Below, one piece after another: positions 1-8,745 of a DNA stretch of 64,000 nt. Location: NCBI RefSeq assembly GCF_900104145.1, contig NZ_FNLB01000006.1, forward strand, positions 3,656,001 through 3,720,000, written 5' to 3'. The notes below the pieces were generated by a model, which saw only the letters and a program-made list of their open reading frames with translations, was not told where the DNA came from and ran no database searches. The stretch's first letter is position 1; each line of letters starts with the position of its first letter. This stretch comes from Pseudovibrio sp. Tun.PSC04-5.I4. Lineage in GTDB: Bacteria; Pseudomonadota; Alphaproteobacteria; Rhizobiales; Stappiaceae. The translations under genes were made by a program, and so were the position numbers.

Positions 1-27
1 GTGGACTTCTGATAGCTAAAAATTAGA

Positions 28-61
28 GCAACCTGCATTTTATCCGGTTTGGACAGGTTGC
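28..61 (+). terminator. Probable intrinsic terminator of an upstream gene
   Basis: An 8-bp perfect stem (GCAACCTG at 28-35, CAGGTTGC at 54-61) with an 18-nt loop is followed by a T/A-rich tail. It lies upstream of the first complete gene, so it most likely ends a gene whose body is left of the window. The first bases could encode the end of that gene, but no frame can be chosen. Confidence 0.5.
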
Positions 62-142
62 TTTAAAATTTGTTTTATACGCGTATTCTTTCTCCGAAAA
101 CCGGAGGCACTTTTGGGGAATACGTTCTAAAAGGGTATATAA

Positions 143-985
143 ATGCAGCTGCTGTTTCTTGGAGATCTTGTAGGGCGTGCAGGCCGAAATGCGGTCATCG
201 ATAAGTTGCCTAAACTTGTTGAAGATAACCAACTTGATTTCGTTGTGGTGAACGGCGAAAACTCAGCAGCAGGCTTTGGTATAACCGAAGAGATTTTGCA
301 GGATGTGATTGATGCAGGCGCAGATGTTGTTACCACGGGTAACCACATTTGGGATCAGCGCGACACGCTTGTTTATATCGAACGTCAGGACCAACTTTTA
401 CGCCCTGCCAACTATCCAGCTGGAACACCGGGTAAAGGGGCTAACCTTTACCGCGCCAGAAACGGCGCTGAGGTGCTGGTGGTGAATGTGATGGGTCGTG
501 TCTACATGGACGCGCTGGACTGTCCATTTGCAGCGATCGACAAGATTTTGGGTGACTGTCCGTTGGGGGCTATGGCTGATGCGATCATTATTGATATGCA
601 CGCCGAGGCCACCAGTGAAAAGCAGGCGATGGGGCATTTTTGTGATGGCCGTGCATCGCTAGTTGTTGGCACACACACACACGTTCCAACCGCTGACCAT
701 CAGGTGCTTGTGAATGGTACGGCTTATCTTTCTGATGCTGGCATGTGCGGGGATTACGATTCTGTGCTTGGCATGGAGAAGGAAGAGCCTGTGAACCGCT
801 TCCTGCGCAAAATGAACGGTGCTCGTTTTACACCTGCCATGGGCCCTGCGACGATTTGTGGTGTGGCTGTGGAAACAGATGACAGAACCGGCCTTGCCAA
901 GAATGTTTCTCCGGTGCGTCTTGGTGGGCGTTTGTCGCAGATTATCCCTCCATTCTGGCCAACTGCGTATAGCGGCCAATCCTGA
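143..985 (+). CDS. YmdB-family metallophosphoesterase (TIGR00282 type)
   Basis: A 280-residue cytosolic protein of the calcineurin-like phosphoesterase superfamily, YmdB branch. Characterised relatives hydrolyse 2',3'-cyclic nucleotides; the substrate here is not known. Visible dinuclear-metal motifs are D8 in GDLVGR, the NGEN box at 37-40, GNH at 66-68, the DMHAEATSEK block near 151-160, and H178/H180 in GTHTHVPTAD. These occur in the family order and the length is normal for the family. The ATG at 143 has an AAGGG site about 7 nt upstream. In many alphaproteobacteria this gene sits between a formyltetrahydrofolate cyclo-ligase gene and yebC; yebC does follow here, and the left neighbour is outside the window. 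Confidence 0.9.
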   Translation: MQLLFLGDLVGRAGRNAVIDKLPKLVEDNQLDFVVVNGENSAAGFGITEEILQDVIDAGADVVTTGNHIWDQRDTLVYIERQDQLLRPANYPAGTPGKGANLYRARNGAEVLVVNVMGRVYMDALDCPFAAIDKILGDCPLGAMADAIIIDMHAEATSEKQAMGHFCDGRASLVVGTHTHVPTADHQVLVNGTAYLSDAGMCGDYDSVLGMEKEEPVNRFLRKMNGARFTPAMGPATICGVAVETDDRTGLAKNVSPVRLGGRLSQIIPPFWPTAYSGQS

Positions 986-1207
986 TAAAAGCAGCTTTGA
1001 GCTACGAGATTGCATGCGAAGAATAAGTCCGTGTTAAAACAGGATGTTTCTTGCTCTGGATTTTGTAGCTCAGGCGGCTTATAAGCGTTCATCAATTCGC
1101 TCGACGTTTCACGACTGTCAGGGGTGAGCGCTGTCCAAGCTTTTCGCGGCTTAGTGAACGCTCCTTTGAGCTGAAATTATTGTTGTAAACACAAGCCGGG
1201 AAGATCT

Positions 1208-1951
1208 ATGGCCGGACATTCAAAATTTAAAAACATCATGCACCGCAAGGGCCGTCAGGATGCTGTGCGGTCCAAGATGTTCTCCAAGCTCTCTAAAGAG
1301 ATCACCGTTGCCGCCAAAATGGGTGACCCTGATCCGGATAAGAACCCGCGTTTGCGTCTGGCTGTCCAGAACGCAAAGGGTCAGTCCATGCCTAAGGACA
1401 ACATCCAGCGCGCGATTAATAAATCGCAGCAGGGTGATGCTGCGGATTACGTCGAAATTCGCTATGAAGGCTACGGCCCGGGCGGCACAGCAATTATTGT
1501 TGAAGTGCTGACTGACAACCGTAACCGGTCTGCTGGCGCGGTTCGTTCTTACTTCACCAAATACGGTGGTGCTATGGGTGAAACCGGTTCGGTTTCCTTC
1601 ATGTTCGATCGTGTTGGCGAGATCACCTATAAGCTGGACGTTGGCGATGCTGACAAGCTGATGGAAGCTGGTATCGAAGCCGGTGCTGAAGATGTTGTGA
1701 CTGACGAAGAAACCCACACCATCATCTGCGCGTTTGAAGATCTTTCTGAGGTCTCCAAAGCTTTGGAAGCTGATCTGGGTGAAGCTGAGTCTGTTAACAT
1801 GATCTGGAAGCCACAGAATCTGGTTCCGGTGAATGAAGACAAAGCTGGCACACTGATGAAGTTTATGGACATTATTGAAGAAGATGACGACGTGCAGAAC
1901 GTCTACTCAAACTTTGATATTTCCGAGGAAGTTATGGCGAAGCTGGGTTAA
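1208..1951 (+). CDS. yebC: YebC/PmpR-family protein
   Basis: A 247-residue member of the YebC/TACO1 family, whose members act as DNA-binding regulators or as translation factors that relieve ribosome stalling. Which role applies here cannot be told from sequence. The diagnostic start AGHSKFKNIMHRKGRQDA is followed by the conserved NPRLRLAVQNAKGQSMPKDNIQRAI and YEGYGPGGTA segments. The acidic C-terminal part with the IEEDDDVQNVYSN motif is intact and the length is full. The start at 1208 follows a GGGAAGA site. A strong hairpin terminator lies 25 bp after the stop, so the gene appears to be monocistronic. Confidence 0.95.
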   Translation: MAGHSKFKNIMHRKGRQDAVRSKMFSKLSKEITVAAKMGDPDPDKNPRLRLAVQNAKGQSMPKDNIQRAINKSQQGDAADYVEIRYEGYGPGGTAIIVEVLTDNRNRSAGAVRSYFTKYGGAMGETGSVSFMFDRVGEITYKLDVGDADKLMEAGIEAGAEDVVTDEETHTIICAFEDLSEVSKALEADLGEAESVNMIWKPQNLVPVNEDKAGTLMKFMDIIEEDDDVQNVYSNFDISEEVMAKLG

Positions 1952-1975
1952 TTTCCGCTGTTGCTAATGAATTAA

Positions 1976-2005
1976 GGGCAGTGCGTTTGACGTGCTGCCC
2001 TTTTT
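1976..2005 (+). terminator. Intrinsic terminator of yebC
   Basis: A ten-base-pair stem including two G-T pairs (1976-1985 with 1991-2000) and a five-base loop, followed directly by five T residues. The position, 25 bp after the yebC stop, makes it the terminator of that gene. Confidence 0.85.
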
Positions 2006-2165
2006 GTTTGTGCATCTGATTTGTTTTTGCCTGAGTTTAATAGAGTCGGCGTCGAAGTTGCTGCTCATCGCTCAAAACAGCAACGTCCTTCGGACCCGAA
2101 TTTCGGAGCCAATGAATATGGCTCAGTTCAGTGTTGGTATCGGCAAAAACAAGGATGTGCCGTGA

Positions 2166-2663
2166 TCAATCGCTGTCTACGATTGATTCCAGGTGTTGAA
2201 GCGGGAGCGCGCCATTTGCTTTGAACGTGCGAATGGCAAAGTTGGACCGGACATCTTCAACACCGTCAAGCGTCATCAGGAAGTCAGAGAGGAACACATC
2301 GTAGGCTTCCAGTGACGGGACAACGACTTCTGCCAGAATGTCGGACTGACCGGAAACAAGGTGGCAGGAAACGACCTCTGACTGTGAGGTGACCCGATCA
2401 ATGATTGCCATGATCTGGGCTTTGCTCTGTTTGCCGACGCGCATTTCTACAAAAACTGTCATGCCGAGGCCGACGGTTTTGCGGTTTACAGAGGCCTGAT
2501 AGCCATTGATGACGCCGCTGTCTTCTAGGTTTTTAACGCGGCGCAGGCATGGGGACGGAGACAGGGCTACTTTCCCGGCCAGTTCCACATTGGTGAGGCG
2601 TCCGTCTTCCTGGAGATTCTTCAGGATCTCTAGGTCAATCTTGTCGAGCGATGATTTTGGCAT
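2166..2663 (-). CDS. Lrp/AsnC-family transcriptional regulator
   Basis: A 165-residue protein with the two-domain Lrp layout. The N-terminal winged helix-turn-helix covers about residues 6-60 (LDKIDLEILKNLQEDGRLTN, then SPSPCLRRVKNLEDSGVINGY). A RAM/AsnC ligand-binding domain follows at about 70-150, with the VSGQSDILAEVVV stretch. Family members sense amino acids and bind DNA as dimers or octamers. The nearest neighbour in the same orientation is a TSUP exporter 140 bp upstream of its start, so a regulator/exporter pairing is possible but unproven. No strong ribosome site precedes the ATG. Confidence 0.9.
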   Translation of the reverse strand: MPKSSLDKIDLEILKNLQEDGRLTNVELAGKVALSPSPCLRRVKNLEDSGVINGYQASVNRKTVGLGMTVFVEMRVGKQSKAQIMAIIDRVTSQSEVVSCHLVSGQSDILAEVVVPSLEAYDVFLSDFLMTLDGVEDVRSNFAIRTFKANGALPLQHLESIVDSD

Positions 2664-2803
2664 AAAACTGTGTTTTTCTTTGGTATCTAGAGATATTGTT
2701 GCGGGAATCTAAGGGTTTTTGTTGGGATACGCAAGTTAGGTGGAGATACCTGTTTATTGGTTTCCTGTCTTTATTTGCTGAGTTTTTGTCATCTGCGGGT
2801 GGC

Positions 2804-3565
2804 TCATCTTAAAATCCCATCTAATATTGGCAAGCTTGTGATGGCGGCAACCAGAATGAGTGAATATGCAAGAGGGCGGTAGGATTTGCCGTTGGTGAGT
2901 GCAAAGCCTTTAGCGCCCACAAAGTTACAGATGAAGTATGCCGGACCGATGACAAGGGTCAGCTTGAAGAGCTCTTGCGTGATCAGACCATTTCCCCAGA
3001 ACGCAAAAAATGAACCGATACTGGTAAAGAAAAAATAGGTGATGAGATTGGCGCGGATGATACTTATGGGAGCAGGGCCGGACATCCAATAGGTGATGAC
3101 TGGAGGTCCTGCGAGCTGCGTCATGCCTCCAAGCAAGCCTGAAACAGCGCCGACCCCAAATGATATTCTTTTCTTTGGCGGTTTCGTATAGCGCCAGCCT
3201 GATATGAGAATACAGAGCAGCAAGAGGACAACGGCGGAGAGCACCCATCTCAGGTTCTGCGGATCTGAATGGGTAAGGACCCACGCACCAATGGAGACAG
3301 TAACGAATGCTCCAGCTGCTGCGGGCAGTACCGTTCTCCAATCACATATCTTGGAGGCGGATGCTGCCATAGGAATAGATATAAGCCCGTCGATGAGCAT
3401 TAGGGATGCTGCGGCCAATTTGGGGGCGATAATTGAGGAGGCAATGGGCATGTAAACCATTGCTGCTCCAAAACCGCAAAAGCCACGGGTCAACCCGGCA
3501 AGCGCTACGGTTGCGCACACCATCAAAAGAGCCGTGGATTCGAGACCTGCGACGTCTGGGAGCAT
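2804..3565 (-). CDS. TSUP-family membrane transporter (TauE/SafE type), copy 2
   Basis: A 253-residue hydrophobic protein of the sulfite exporter TauE/SafE (TSUP) family, which moves sulfur-containing or organic anions across the inner membrane. The hallmark repeat RGFCGFGAAMVYMP lies near residues 27-40. The second half carries VSGLLGGMTQLAGPPVITYW, the matching repeat. Seven or eight membrane segments are apparent. It is clearly paralogous to the next gene (3717-4472): both share the RGF-GFG, GPKLAAA-type and KIC-W blocks at the same positions. The substrate cannot be inferred. The two genes lie head to tail, 151 bp apart. Confidence 0.85.
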   Translation of the reverse strand: MLPDVAGLESTALLMVCATVALAGLTRGFCGFGAAMVYMPIASSIIAPKLAAASLMLIDGLISIPMAASASKICDWRTVLPAAAGAFVTVSIGAWVLTHSDPQNLRWVLSAVVLLLLCILISGWRYTKPPKKRISFGVGAVSGLLGGMTQLAGPPVITYWMSGPAPISIIRANLITYFFFTSIGSFFAFWGNGLITQELFKLTLVIGPAYFICNFVGAKGFALTNGKSYRPLAYSLILVAAITSLPILDGILR

Positions 3566-3716
3566 ATATGCCTCTGCTGAGAATGAGTGGTTTAGGCTTC
3601 CGTGTTGAGCGGACTATAAGTTACGAAGGTGCCTTCCTCCAAACGAGATAGCTCTCTGAATTGCCGAGAATTTCTCAATTACCTTGATCTGTTGCCGAGT
3701 GACTTAGGGGTACGCT

Positions 3717-4472
3717 CTAGAGATTATGGAAAATCGGCAGGGAAATGATCACGGCGAGGAAAATAATGACTTTTGCAGCCCACTTGAAATAATGAGGCGG
3801 TGCTTTGCCGGAAACTTTGGCTCCGAATAATAGACACCCCAGGTAGATTGGAGCTGTGATGATTAGAATCGGGATGAGTGCTTTGGTGAACAGGCCATTG
3901 TAAGCATAGGAAGCGTAGGCGGAGACATCTGCGAGGGCAATAAACACGATCATGTTTGCACGTATGATGAGGTGAGGCTGTGGGCCTGTTGCCCAGAGCG
4001 TATAGATGGGGATGGCTGGCATCTGGCTAAAACCGCCAAGTAGTCCTGATATGGTGCCAACTCCAATGTTGAGGGAAGGGCCTGGTTCGTTGGGGTACGT
4101 CCAATTCGAGAGCAGGATCGCCAACAGGGTGAGCACAACACCGGTTATTGCCCAGTGCAATGCCAGTGCTGGCGCGTTGGCCAATATCCATGCACCGGCT
4201 GGGACCGCCAGAACAGCGCCTGTAGCTGCGGGGACAACACTTTTCCAGCGGCATATCTTTGCAGCCGGGAAGACCAGCGGCAGAGCCACAATGGTATCCA
4301 GAATCAAAAGCGTAGCAGCGGCCAGTTTGGGGCCGATTACAAAAGCGGCGAGTGGAATCCACACCATGCCAGAGCCGAATCCTGCAAATCCTCGCATCAA
4401 CCCAGCCAGAAAAATCGCTACAGCAACCAGTGCCAACTGTTGAGGAGAGTGGATGGAGAATAGTTCAATCAT
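3717..4472 (-). CDS. TSUP-family membrane transporter (TauE/SafE type), copy 1
   Basis: A 251-residue member of the same family as its downstream neighbour. The motif RGFAGFGSGMVWIPLAA lies near residues 27-43, KLAAATLLILD follows, and the second repeat contains ISGLLGGFSQMPAIPIYTLW. Membrane segments run through nearly the whole protein. The tandem arrangement and block-by-block resemblance to 2804-3565 point to an old gene duplication; the copies have diverged enough that they may have different substrates. The ATG at 4472 is 123 bp from the divergent ruvC start, so both promoters must lie in that short space. Confidence 0.85.
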   Translation of the reverse strand: MIELFSIHSPQQLALVAVAIFLAGLMRGFAGFGSGMVWIPLAAFVIGPKLAAATLLILDTIVALPLVFPAAKICRWKSVVPAATGAVLAVPAGAWILANAPALALHWAITGVVLTLLAILLSNWTYPNEPGPSLNIGVGTISGLLGGFSQMPAIPIYTLWATGPQPHLIIRANMIVFIALADVSAYASYAYNGLFTKALIPILIITAPIYLGCLLFGAKVSGKAPPHYFKWAAKVIIFLAVIISLPIFHNL

Positions 4473-4595
4473 GGAGGGTCCTGACCTGCGGACTACGCAG
4501 GAACGAGTGGATTACTCCCGAATTCTGGCGGATTAAGCGATTGGTTTTCGTTACCGGCTAGCGCCCTTGAAGATTTTTCGTTACCGGTTTGTTCT

Positions 4596-5117
4596 ATGGA
4601 TCATTCAATTCGAATCATGGGCGTTGACCCCGGTCTCAGGAACACTGGCTGGGGCATTATTGATGCCAAAGGCAATCGCATCAGCTTTATTGCAAGTGGG
4701 ACGATACAGTCCAACAGTAAGTACTCTCTCGCAGAGCGACTCAAGCAGCTGTATGTTGGCTTGCAAGATGTGATTGAGCGTTATGATCCGACAGAGGCTG
4801 CTGTTGAGAATACGTTTGTGAACAAGGATGCAGGCGCTACGCTTAAGCTGGGACAGGCGAGGGGTATCGCTCTTCTTGTGCCATCCCTGCATAATCTGGT
4901 TGTTTCTGAGTACGCACCGAACCTTGTGAAGAAAACTGTTGTTGGCACCGGACATGCTGATAAAGATCAGATTCGCATGATGGTAAAGGTGTTGATGCCC
5001 AAGGCGACGTTTAATTCTGATGATGCTGCGGATGCATTGGCTATTGGAATTTGTCACAGCCACCATAGGGGCAGTATAACAGGCCGTCTGGCCGCAGCGG
5101 AGGCTCGTTTGAAATGA
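4596..5117 (+). CDS. ruvC: Holliday junction endonuclease RuvC
   Basis: The 173-residue nuclease that cuts Holliday junctions moved by RuvAB. The RNase H-like acidic residues are all present: D11 in GVDPG, E71 in AVENTF, D143 and D146 in SDDAADALAI. The conserved basic tail HSHHRG follows. Length is normal. The next gene, ruvA, starts inside the ruvC stop (ATGA overlap at 5114-5117), which indicates translational coupling in a ruvCAB operon. Confidence 0.97.
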   Translation: MDHSIRIMGVDPGLRNTGWGIIDAKGNRISFIASGTIQSNSKYSLAERLKQLYVGLQDVIERYDPTEAAVENTFVNKDAGATLKLGQARGIALLVPSLHNLVVSEYAPNLVKKTVVGTGHADKDQIRMMVKVLMPKATFNSDDAADALAIGICHSHHRGSITGRLAAAEARLK

Positions 5118-5728
5118 TCGGGAAACTCAAAGGTGTTGTCGATAGTTACGGAGATGACTTCGTGCTGTTGGATGTGCAGGGTGTTTGTTATCAGGTTCAT
5201 TGCCCATCACGGGTGTTGCAGCAGTTGCCTCGCGTTGGGGAAGCGGCCGTGCTTGCCATTGAGACGATGGTGCGTGAGGACATGATCAGGCTCTTCGGTT
5301 TTTCCGAGGATTCTGAGCGTGAATGGTTCCGCCTGTTGATGACTGTACAGGGTGTTGGTGCGAAGGTTGCTCTGGGCATTCTTGGTATTATGAAAGCCTC
5401 TGAAGTGGCAAATGCCATTGCGCTGGGCGACAAAACCGCTGTGACACGTGCTCCCGGTGTTGGCAAACGTGTTGCAGAGCGAATTGTTTCTGAGCTGAAA
5501 TCCAAAGCACCCGCGTTTGCATCTGTTGAGGGGGACACAATCGCAGTTTCCCAGTCTGTGCAGGAAAATGCAGCGGCACGTTCGGTTTCTGATGCGGTGT
5601 CTGCTCTGTCCAATCTTGGGTATCAACCAGCACAGGCTGCGGCTGCCATCGCAGCGGCAATGAAGAGCGCGGGCGAGGATGCTCCAGCGGAAAAACTAAT
5701 TCGCCTTGGCCTTAAGGAACTTATGTAA
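5114..5728 (+). CDS. ruvA: Holliday junction branch migration protein RuvA
   Basis: The 204-residue junction-binding subunit that forms the tetramer on which RuvB motors load. The N-terminal OB fold opens MIGKLKGVVDSY. The two helix-hairpin-helix elements VQGVGAKVALGIL and APGVGKRVAERIV lie near residues 78-115. The small RuvB-contacting C-terminal domain (ALSNLGYQPAQAAAAI) ends the protein. It overlaps ruvC by ATGA and ruvB by a shared base (TAATG at 5726-5730), so the three products are probably made in fixed proportion. Confidence 0.97.
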   Translation: MIGKLKGVVDSYGDDFVLLDVQGVCYQVHCPSRVLQQLPRVGEAAVLAIETMVREDMIRLFGFSEDSEREWFRLLMTVQGVGAKVALGILGIMKASEVANAIALGDKTAVTRAPGVGKRVAERIVSELKSKAPAFASVEGDTIAVSQSVQENAAARSVSDAVSALSNLGYQPAQAAAAIAAAMKSAGEDAPAEKLIRLGLKELM

Positions 5729-6774
5729 TGGACACGGGCGAGGAACGTATCATCACACCGGAAATTCGGGGTGATGAGATTGACAGTGGCACACGCCCGC
5801 AAACATTGGATGAGTTTACCGGGCAAGCGCAGGCTCGTGAGAACCTGAAGGTTTTCATTGGAGCGGCGAAAGCGCGGGGTGAAGCACTGGACCATGTGTT
5901 GTTTGTTGGTCCTCCCGGCCTTGGCAAGACGACACTTGCACAGATTATGGCCCGTGAACTTGGCGTGAATTTCCGCGCAACGTCTGGTCCGGTGATTGCA
6001 AAAGCAGGTGACCTTGCTGCGTTGCTGACCAATCTTGAGGACCGGGATGTTCTGTTTATCGATGAGATCCACCGCCTCAATCCAGCTGTTGAAGAAATTC
6101 TCTATCCCGCCATGGAAGATTATCAGCTTGATCTGATCATCGGGGAGGGGCCTGCTGCGCGATCTGTGAAGATTGATCTGGCGAAGTTTACGTTGATTGC
6201 TGCGACCACCCGTATAGGCTTGTTGACTACACCGCTGCGTGATCGCTTTGGTATTCCGGTTCGGCTGGAGTTTTATACGGCTGCGGAATTAGAGCTGATT
6301 GTAAAACGCGGGGCGCGGCTGCTGGGCGTTGGTATAAGTGATGCGGGCGCTACTGAAATCGCAAAACGGTCTCGTGGGACACCGCGTATCGCCGGACGTT
6401 TATTGCGCCGTGTGCGTGATTTTGCGATTGTGGCGGGTGATGCAGAGATCGATACTGCTCTTGCCGACCGGGCTTTGCGGCAGCTGGAAGTAGACAGCGC
6501 CGGATTCGATAGTCTTGATCGGCGCTATCTGACGCAGATTGCTCTGAACTTTGGCGGCGGCCCTGTCGGGATTGAAACCATCGCAGCAGCGCTTTCTGAA
6601 CCCCGAGATGCCATTGAAGAGATTGTGGAGCCGTATCTGATTCAGAACGGCTACCTGCAACGCACTCCGCGTGGGCGAATCCTGACGCCTGTTGCCTTCA
6701 AACACCTTGGTTTGGCTGTGCCGAATAACCCTAATGCACCTCAGATGGCCCTTTTTCAACACGATGAAGAATGA
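5728..6774 (+). CDS. ruvB: Holliday junction branch migration ATPase RuvB
   Basis: A 348-residue AAA+ hexameric motor. Walker A GPPGLGKTT is at 61-69, Walker B LFIDEIH at 109-115, sensor region AATTR near 158-162, and the arginine finger in LRDRFG near 171. The C-terminal winged helix (IEPYLIQNGY-type block, then RTPRGRILT) is complete. Start and stop of ruvA overlap. The ybgC/tol genes follow after only 9 bp, so read-through from ruvB into ybgC is likely. Confidence 0.97.
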   Translation: MDTGEERIITPEIRGDEIDSGTRPQTLDEFTGQAQARENLKVFIGAAKARGEALDHVLFVGPPGLGKTTLAQIMARELGVNFRATSGPVIAKAGDLAALLTNLEDRDVLFIDEIHRLNPAVEEILYPAMEDYQLDLIIGEGPAARSVKIDLAKFTLIAATTRIGLLTTPLRDRFGIPVRLEFYTAAELELIVKRGARLLGVGISDAGATEIAKRSRGTPRIAGRLLRRVRDFAIVAGDAEIDTALADRALRQLEVDSAGFDSLDRRYLTQIALNFGGGPVGIETIAAALSEPRDAIEEIVEPYLIQNGYLQRTPRGRILTPVAFKHLGLAVPNNPNAPQMALFQHDEE

Positions 6775-6783
6775 TCTGAAGCG

Positions 6784-7254
6784 ATGAACAAAATAAATAA
6801 TGAGAAAAATTGGCCCGATCTGTCTGGCCGTATTGTTGGCCGGCAGCACATTTTGCCGGTGCGTGTTTATTATGAGGACACGGATTTTTCTGGCGTTGTC
6901 TATCACGCGTCCTATCTGAAATTTATGGAACGCGGGCGGACAGAAGTGCTGCGGATGCGCGGGGTGCATCACCACGAGTTTGACTCTGGTAAGTACGGAG
7001 AACGTCTTGCATTTGCTGTTCGGCATATGGATATCGACTTTTTAAAGCCTGCGCGAATCGACGATGTGCTTGAAGTTCATACGGATATTACTGAGTGCAA
7101 GGGTGTGCGGTTGATAATTGAGCAGCGAGTTTTGCGTGGTGCTGAAGTTTTAATTGCTGCGAAAGTGACGGTTGTTGCCATCTCGGCAGAAGGCAAACCG
7201 CGCAGACTTCCTAAGGCTCTTATGGCGCAGATGTATGGGGAAGACCCCCAGTAA
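6784..7254 (+). CDS. ybgC: Tol-Pal-associated acyl-CoA thioesterase YbgC
   Basis: A 156-residue hotdog-fold thioesterase, the usual first gene of tol-pal clusters. The 4-hydroxybenzoyl-CoA thioesterase-type motif YYEDTDFSGVVYHASYLKF occurs at about 29-47, followed by ERGRTEVLR. The acidic residues of EDTD include the catalytic aspartate of the family. It is nine bases after ruvB. A 237-bp gap separates it from tolQ, so tolQ probably also has its own promoter. Confidence 0.93.
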   Translation: MNKINNEKNWPDLSGRIVGRQHILPVRVYYEDTDFSGVVYHASYLKFMERGRTEVLRMRGVHHHEFDSGKYGERLAFAVRHMDIDFLKPARIDDVLEVHTDITECKGVRLIIEQRVLRGAEVLIAAKVTVVAISAEGKPRRLPKALMAQMYGEDPQ

Positions 7255-7491
7255 AACCTCGCCAAAATTCACTAATATCCATTCAATGTAAACGGGACCC
7301 CGAGCCTTTTAATCCTTCAGTAACCTTAAACATGTCTTTTCATTTATGCCTTCAATGCTGGTCGCAGTCGAAGTTTCGCCTAATTCGACAGGCAGGAAGG
7401 CTGCTAAATGTTTAATAGATCGGTTGTGTTCGTGGCAGGGGTTCTACCATGAGCTGGTCTTTGGGTTATCAGGGCAAGAGGTCCTTACTAC

Positions 7492-8277
7492 ATGAACTCT
7501 AAGGTAATGAAACTCGTTGTGGCCATGAGTGCAGCGCTGGCAAGCACTTTGCCAATGGCAGCAGTCGCCCAAGGCGTGCAATCAGTAGAATTGGGAGCCG
7601 CACCAGGCTCTGGTTTGTCCTATATTTCGCTTTTTATGGAAGCGGATATCGTTGTAAAAGTCGTGATGATCGGTCTGATGGGTGCTTCGGTTTGGAGTTG
7701 GGCGATCATCTTTGACAAGATCGTCCTTTACATGCGGTCTCGCCGTCAGATGAGTCGGTTTGAGAATGCGTTCTGGTCCGGCCAGTCTTTGGAAGAGCTT
7801 TACAAATCCCTCTCCTCTCGTGCGAACAACGGCATGTCTGCTTTGTTTGTTGCGGCGATGCGAGAGTGGAAACGCTCTCATGAAGGGGACCGTCCAGCCA
7901 TTGCCAGCCTTCAGCAGCGTATTGACCGGGTCATGGACCTGACAATTTCGCGCGAAGTTGAGCGATTGGAAAAGCGCCTTTTGTTCCTCGCGACCATTGG
8001 GAGTGCGGCTCCGTTTATCGGTTTGTTTGGGACTGTTTGGGGCATCATGAATGCCTTTACCTCCATTGCAGCTTCCAAGAACACCAGTCTTGCTGTTGTT
8101 GCTCCGGGCATTGCAGAGGCACTGTTTGCAACGGGGCTTGGTCTTATCGCGGCTATTCCAGCGGTTATCGCCTACAATAAACTGCAGAGTGACTCCGGTA
8201 AGCTTACGGCTCGGATGGAGGGTTTTGCGGATGAATTTTCTGCCATCCTTTCCCGCCGAATTGATGAGCGAGGATAA
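7492..8277 (+). CDS. tolQ: Tol-Pal proton channel subunit TolQ
   Basis: The 261-residue inner-membrane protein that, with TolR, uses the proton gradient to energise TolA during outer-membrane constriction. Core membrane segments are visible near 45-70 (VVKVVMIGLMGASVWSWAII), 160-185 (LFLATIGSAAPFIGLFGTVWG) and 205-230. The TolQ/ExbB signature GTVWGIMNAF is intact. The N-terminus is odd: residues 1-27 look like a cleavable Sec signal ending PMAAVAQ, about 30 residues more than the E. coli protein. The start at 7492 follows an AGAGG-like site. An internal ATG at the LFMEADIV position would give the usual short form, but no better ribosome site is visible there. Confidence 0.95.
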   Translation: MNSKVMKLVVAMSAALASTLPMAAVAQGVQSVELGAAPGSGLSYISLFMEADIVVKVVMIGLMGASVWSWAIIFDKIVLYMRSRRQMSRFENAFWSGQSLEELYKSLSSRANNGMSALFVAAMREWKRSHEGDRPAIASLQQRIDRVMDLTISREVERLEKRLLFLATIGSAAPFIGLFGTVWGIMNAFTSIAASKNTSLAVVAPGIAEALFATGLGLIAAIPAVIAYNKLQSDSGKLTARMEGFADEFSAILSRRIDERG

Positions 8278-8280
8278 ACC

Positions 8281-8739
8281 ATGGGCATGAGCAGTGGAGC
8301 AGCTGGTGGAGGTGGACGCTCAGGCGGCAGACGTGGTCGTCGCAGGCAGTCACACGCCCCAATGAGCGAAATCAACGTGACACCGATGGTGGATGTGATG
8401 CTGGTGTTGCTGATCATCTTTATGGTGGCAGCTCCTTTGCTAACCGTTGGCGTTCCTATTGATTTGCCTGAAACCCGCGCGAAAGCGATGGAGGGCGACA
8501 CTGAGCCGATAGCGATTTCCGTAAAATCCGACGGCAAGGTGTACATTCAGGATACTGAGATCGCCGTTGATGAACTGATCGCAAAACTCGGTGCTATTGC
8601 AGAAAATGGCTACGACGAGCGCATTTACGTGCGCGGAGATCAGGATGCTGATTATGGGATCATTATGAAAGTTATGGGCCAGATCAATGCTGCTGGATAC
8701 AAGCGCATTGGGCTCGTTACTCTCGAGGAGCAGGGTTAA
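8281..8739 (+). CDS. tolR: Tol-Pal subunit TolR
   Basis: A 152-residue ExbD/TolR-family protein. A basic, glycine-rich N-terminus (residues 1-24) precedes the conserved INVTPMVDVMLVLLIIFMV membrane helix. D38 within that helix is the proton-carrying aspartate. A periplasmic domain completes the protein. It starts three bases after the tolQ stop and is followed six bases later by tolA, consistent with one operon. Confidence 0.95.
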   Translation: MGMSSGAAGGGGRSGGRRGRRRQSHAPMSEINVTPMVDVMLVLLIIFMVAAPLLTVGVPIDLPETRAKAMEGDTEPIAISVKSDGKVYIQDTEIAVDELIAKLGAIAENGYDERIYVRGDQDADYGIIMKVMGQINAAGYKRIGLVTLEEQG

Positions 8740-8745
8740 CCGGGA

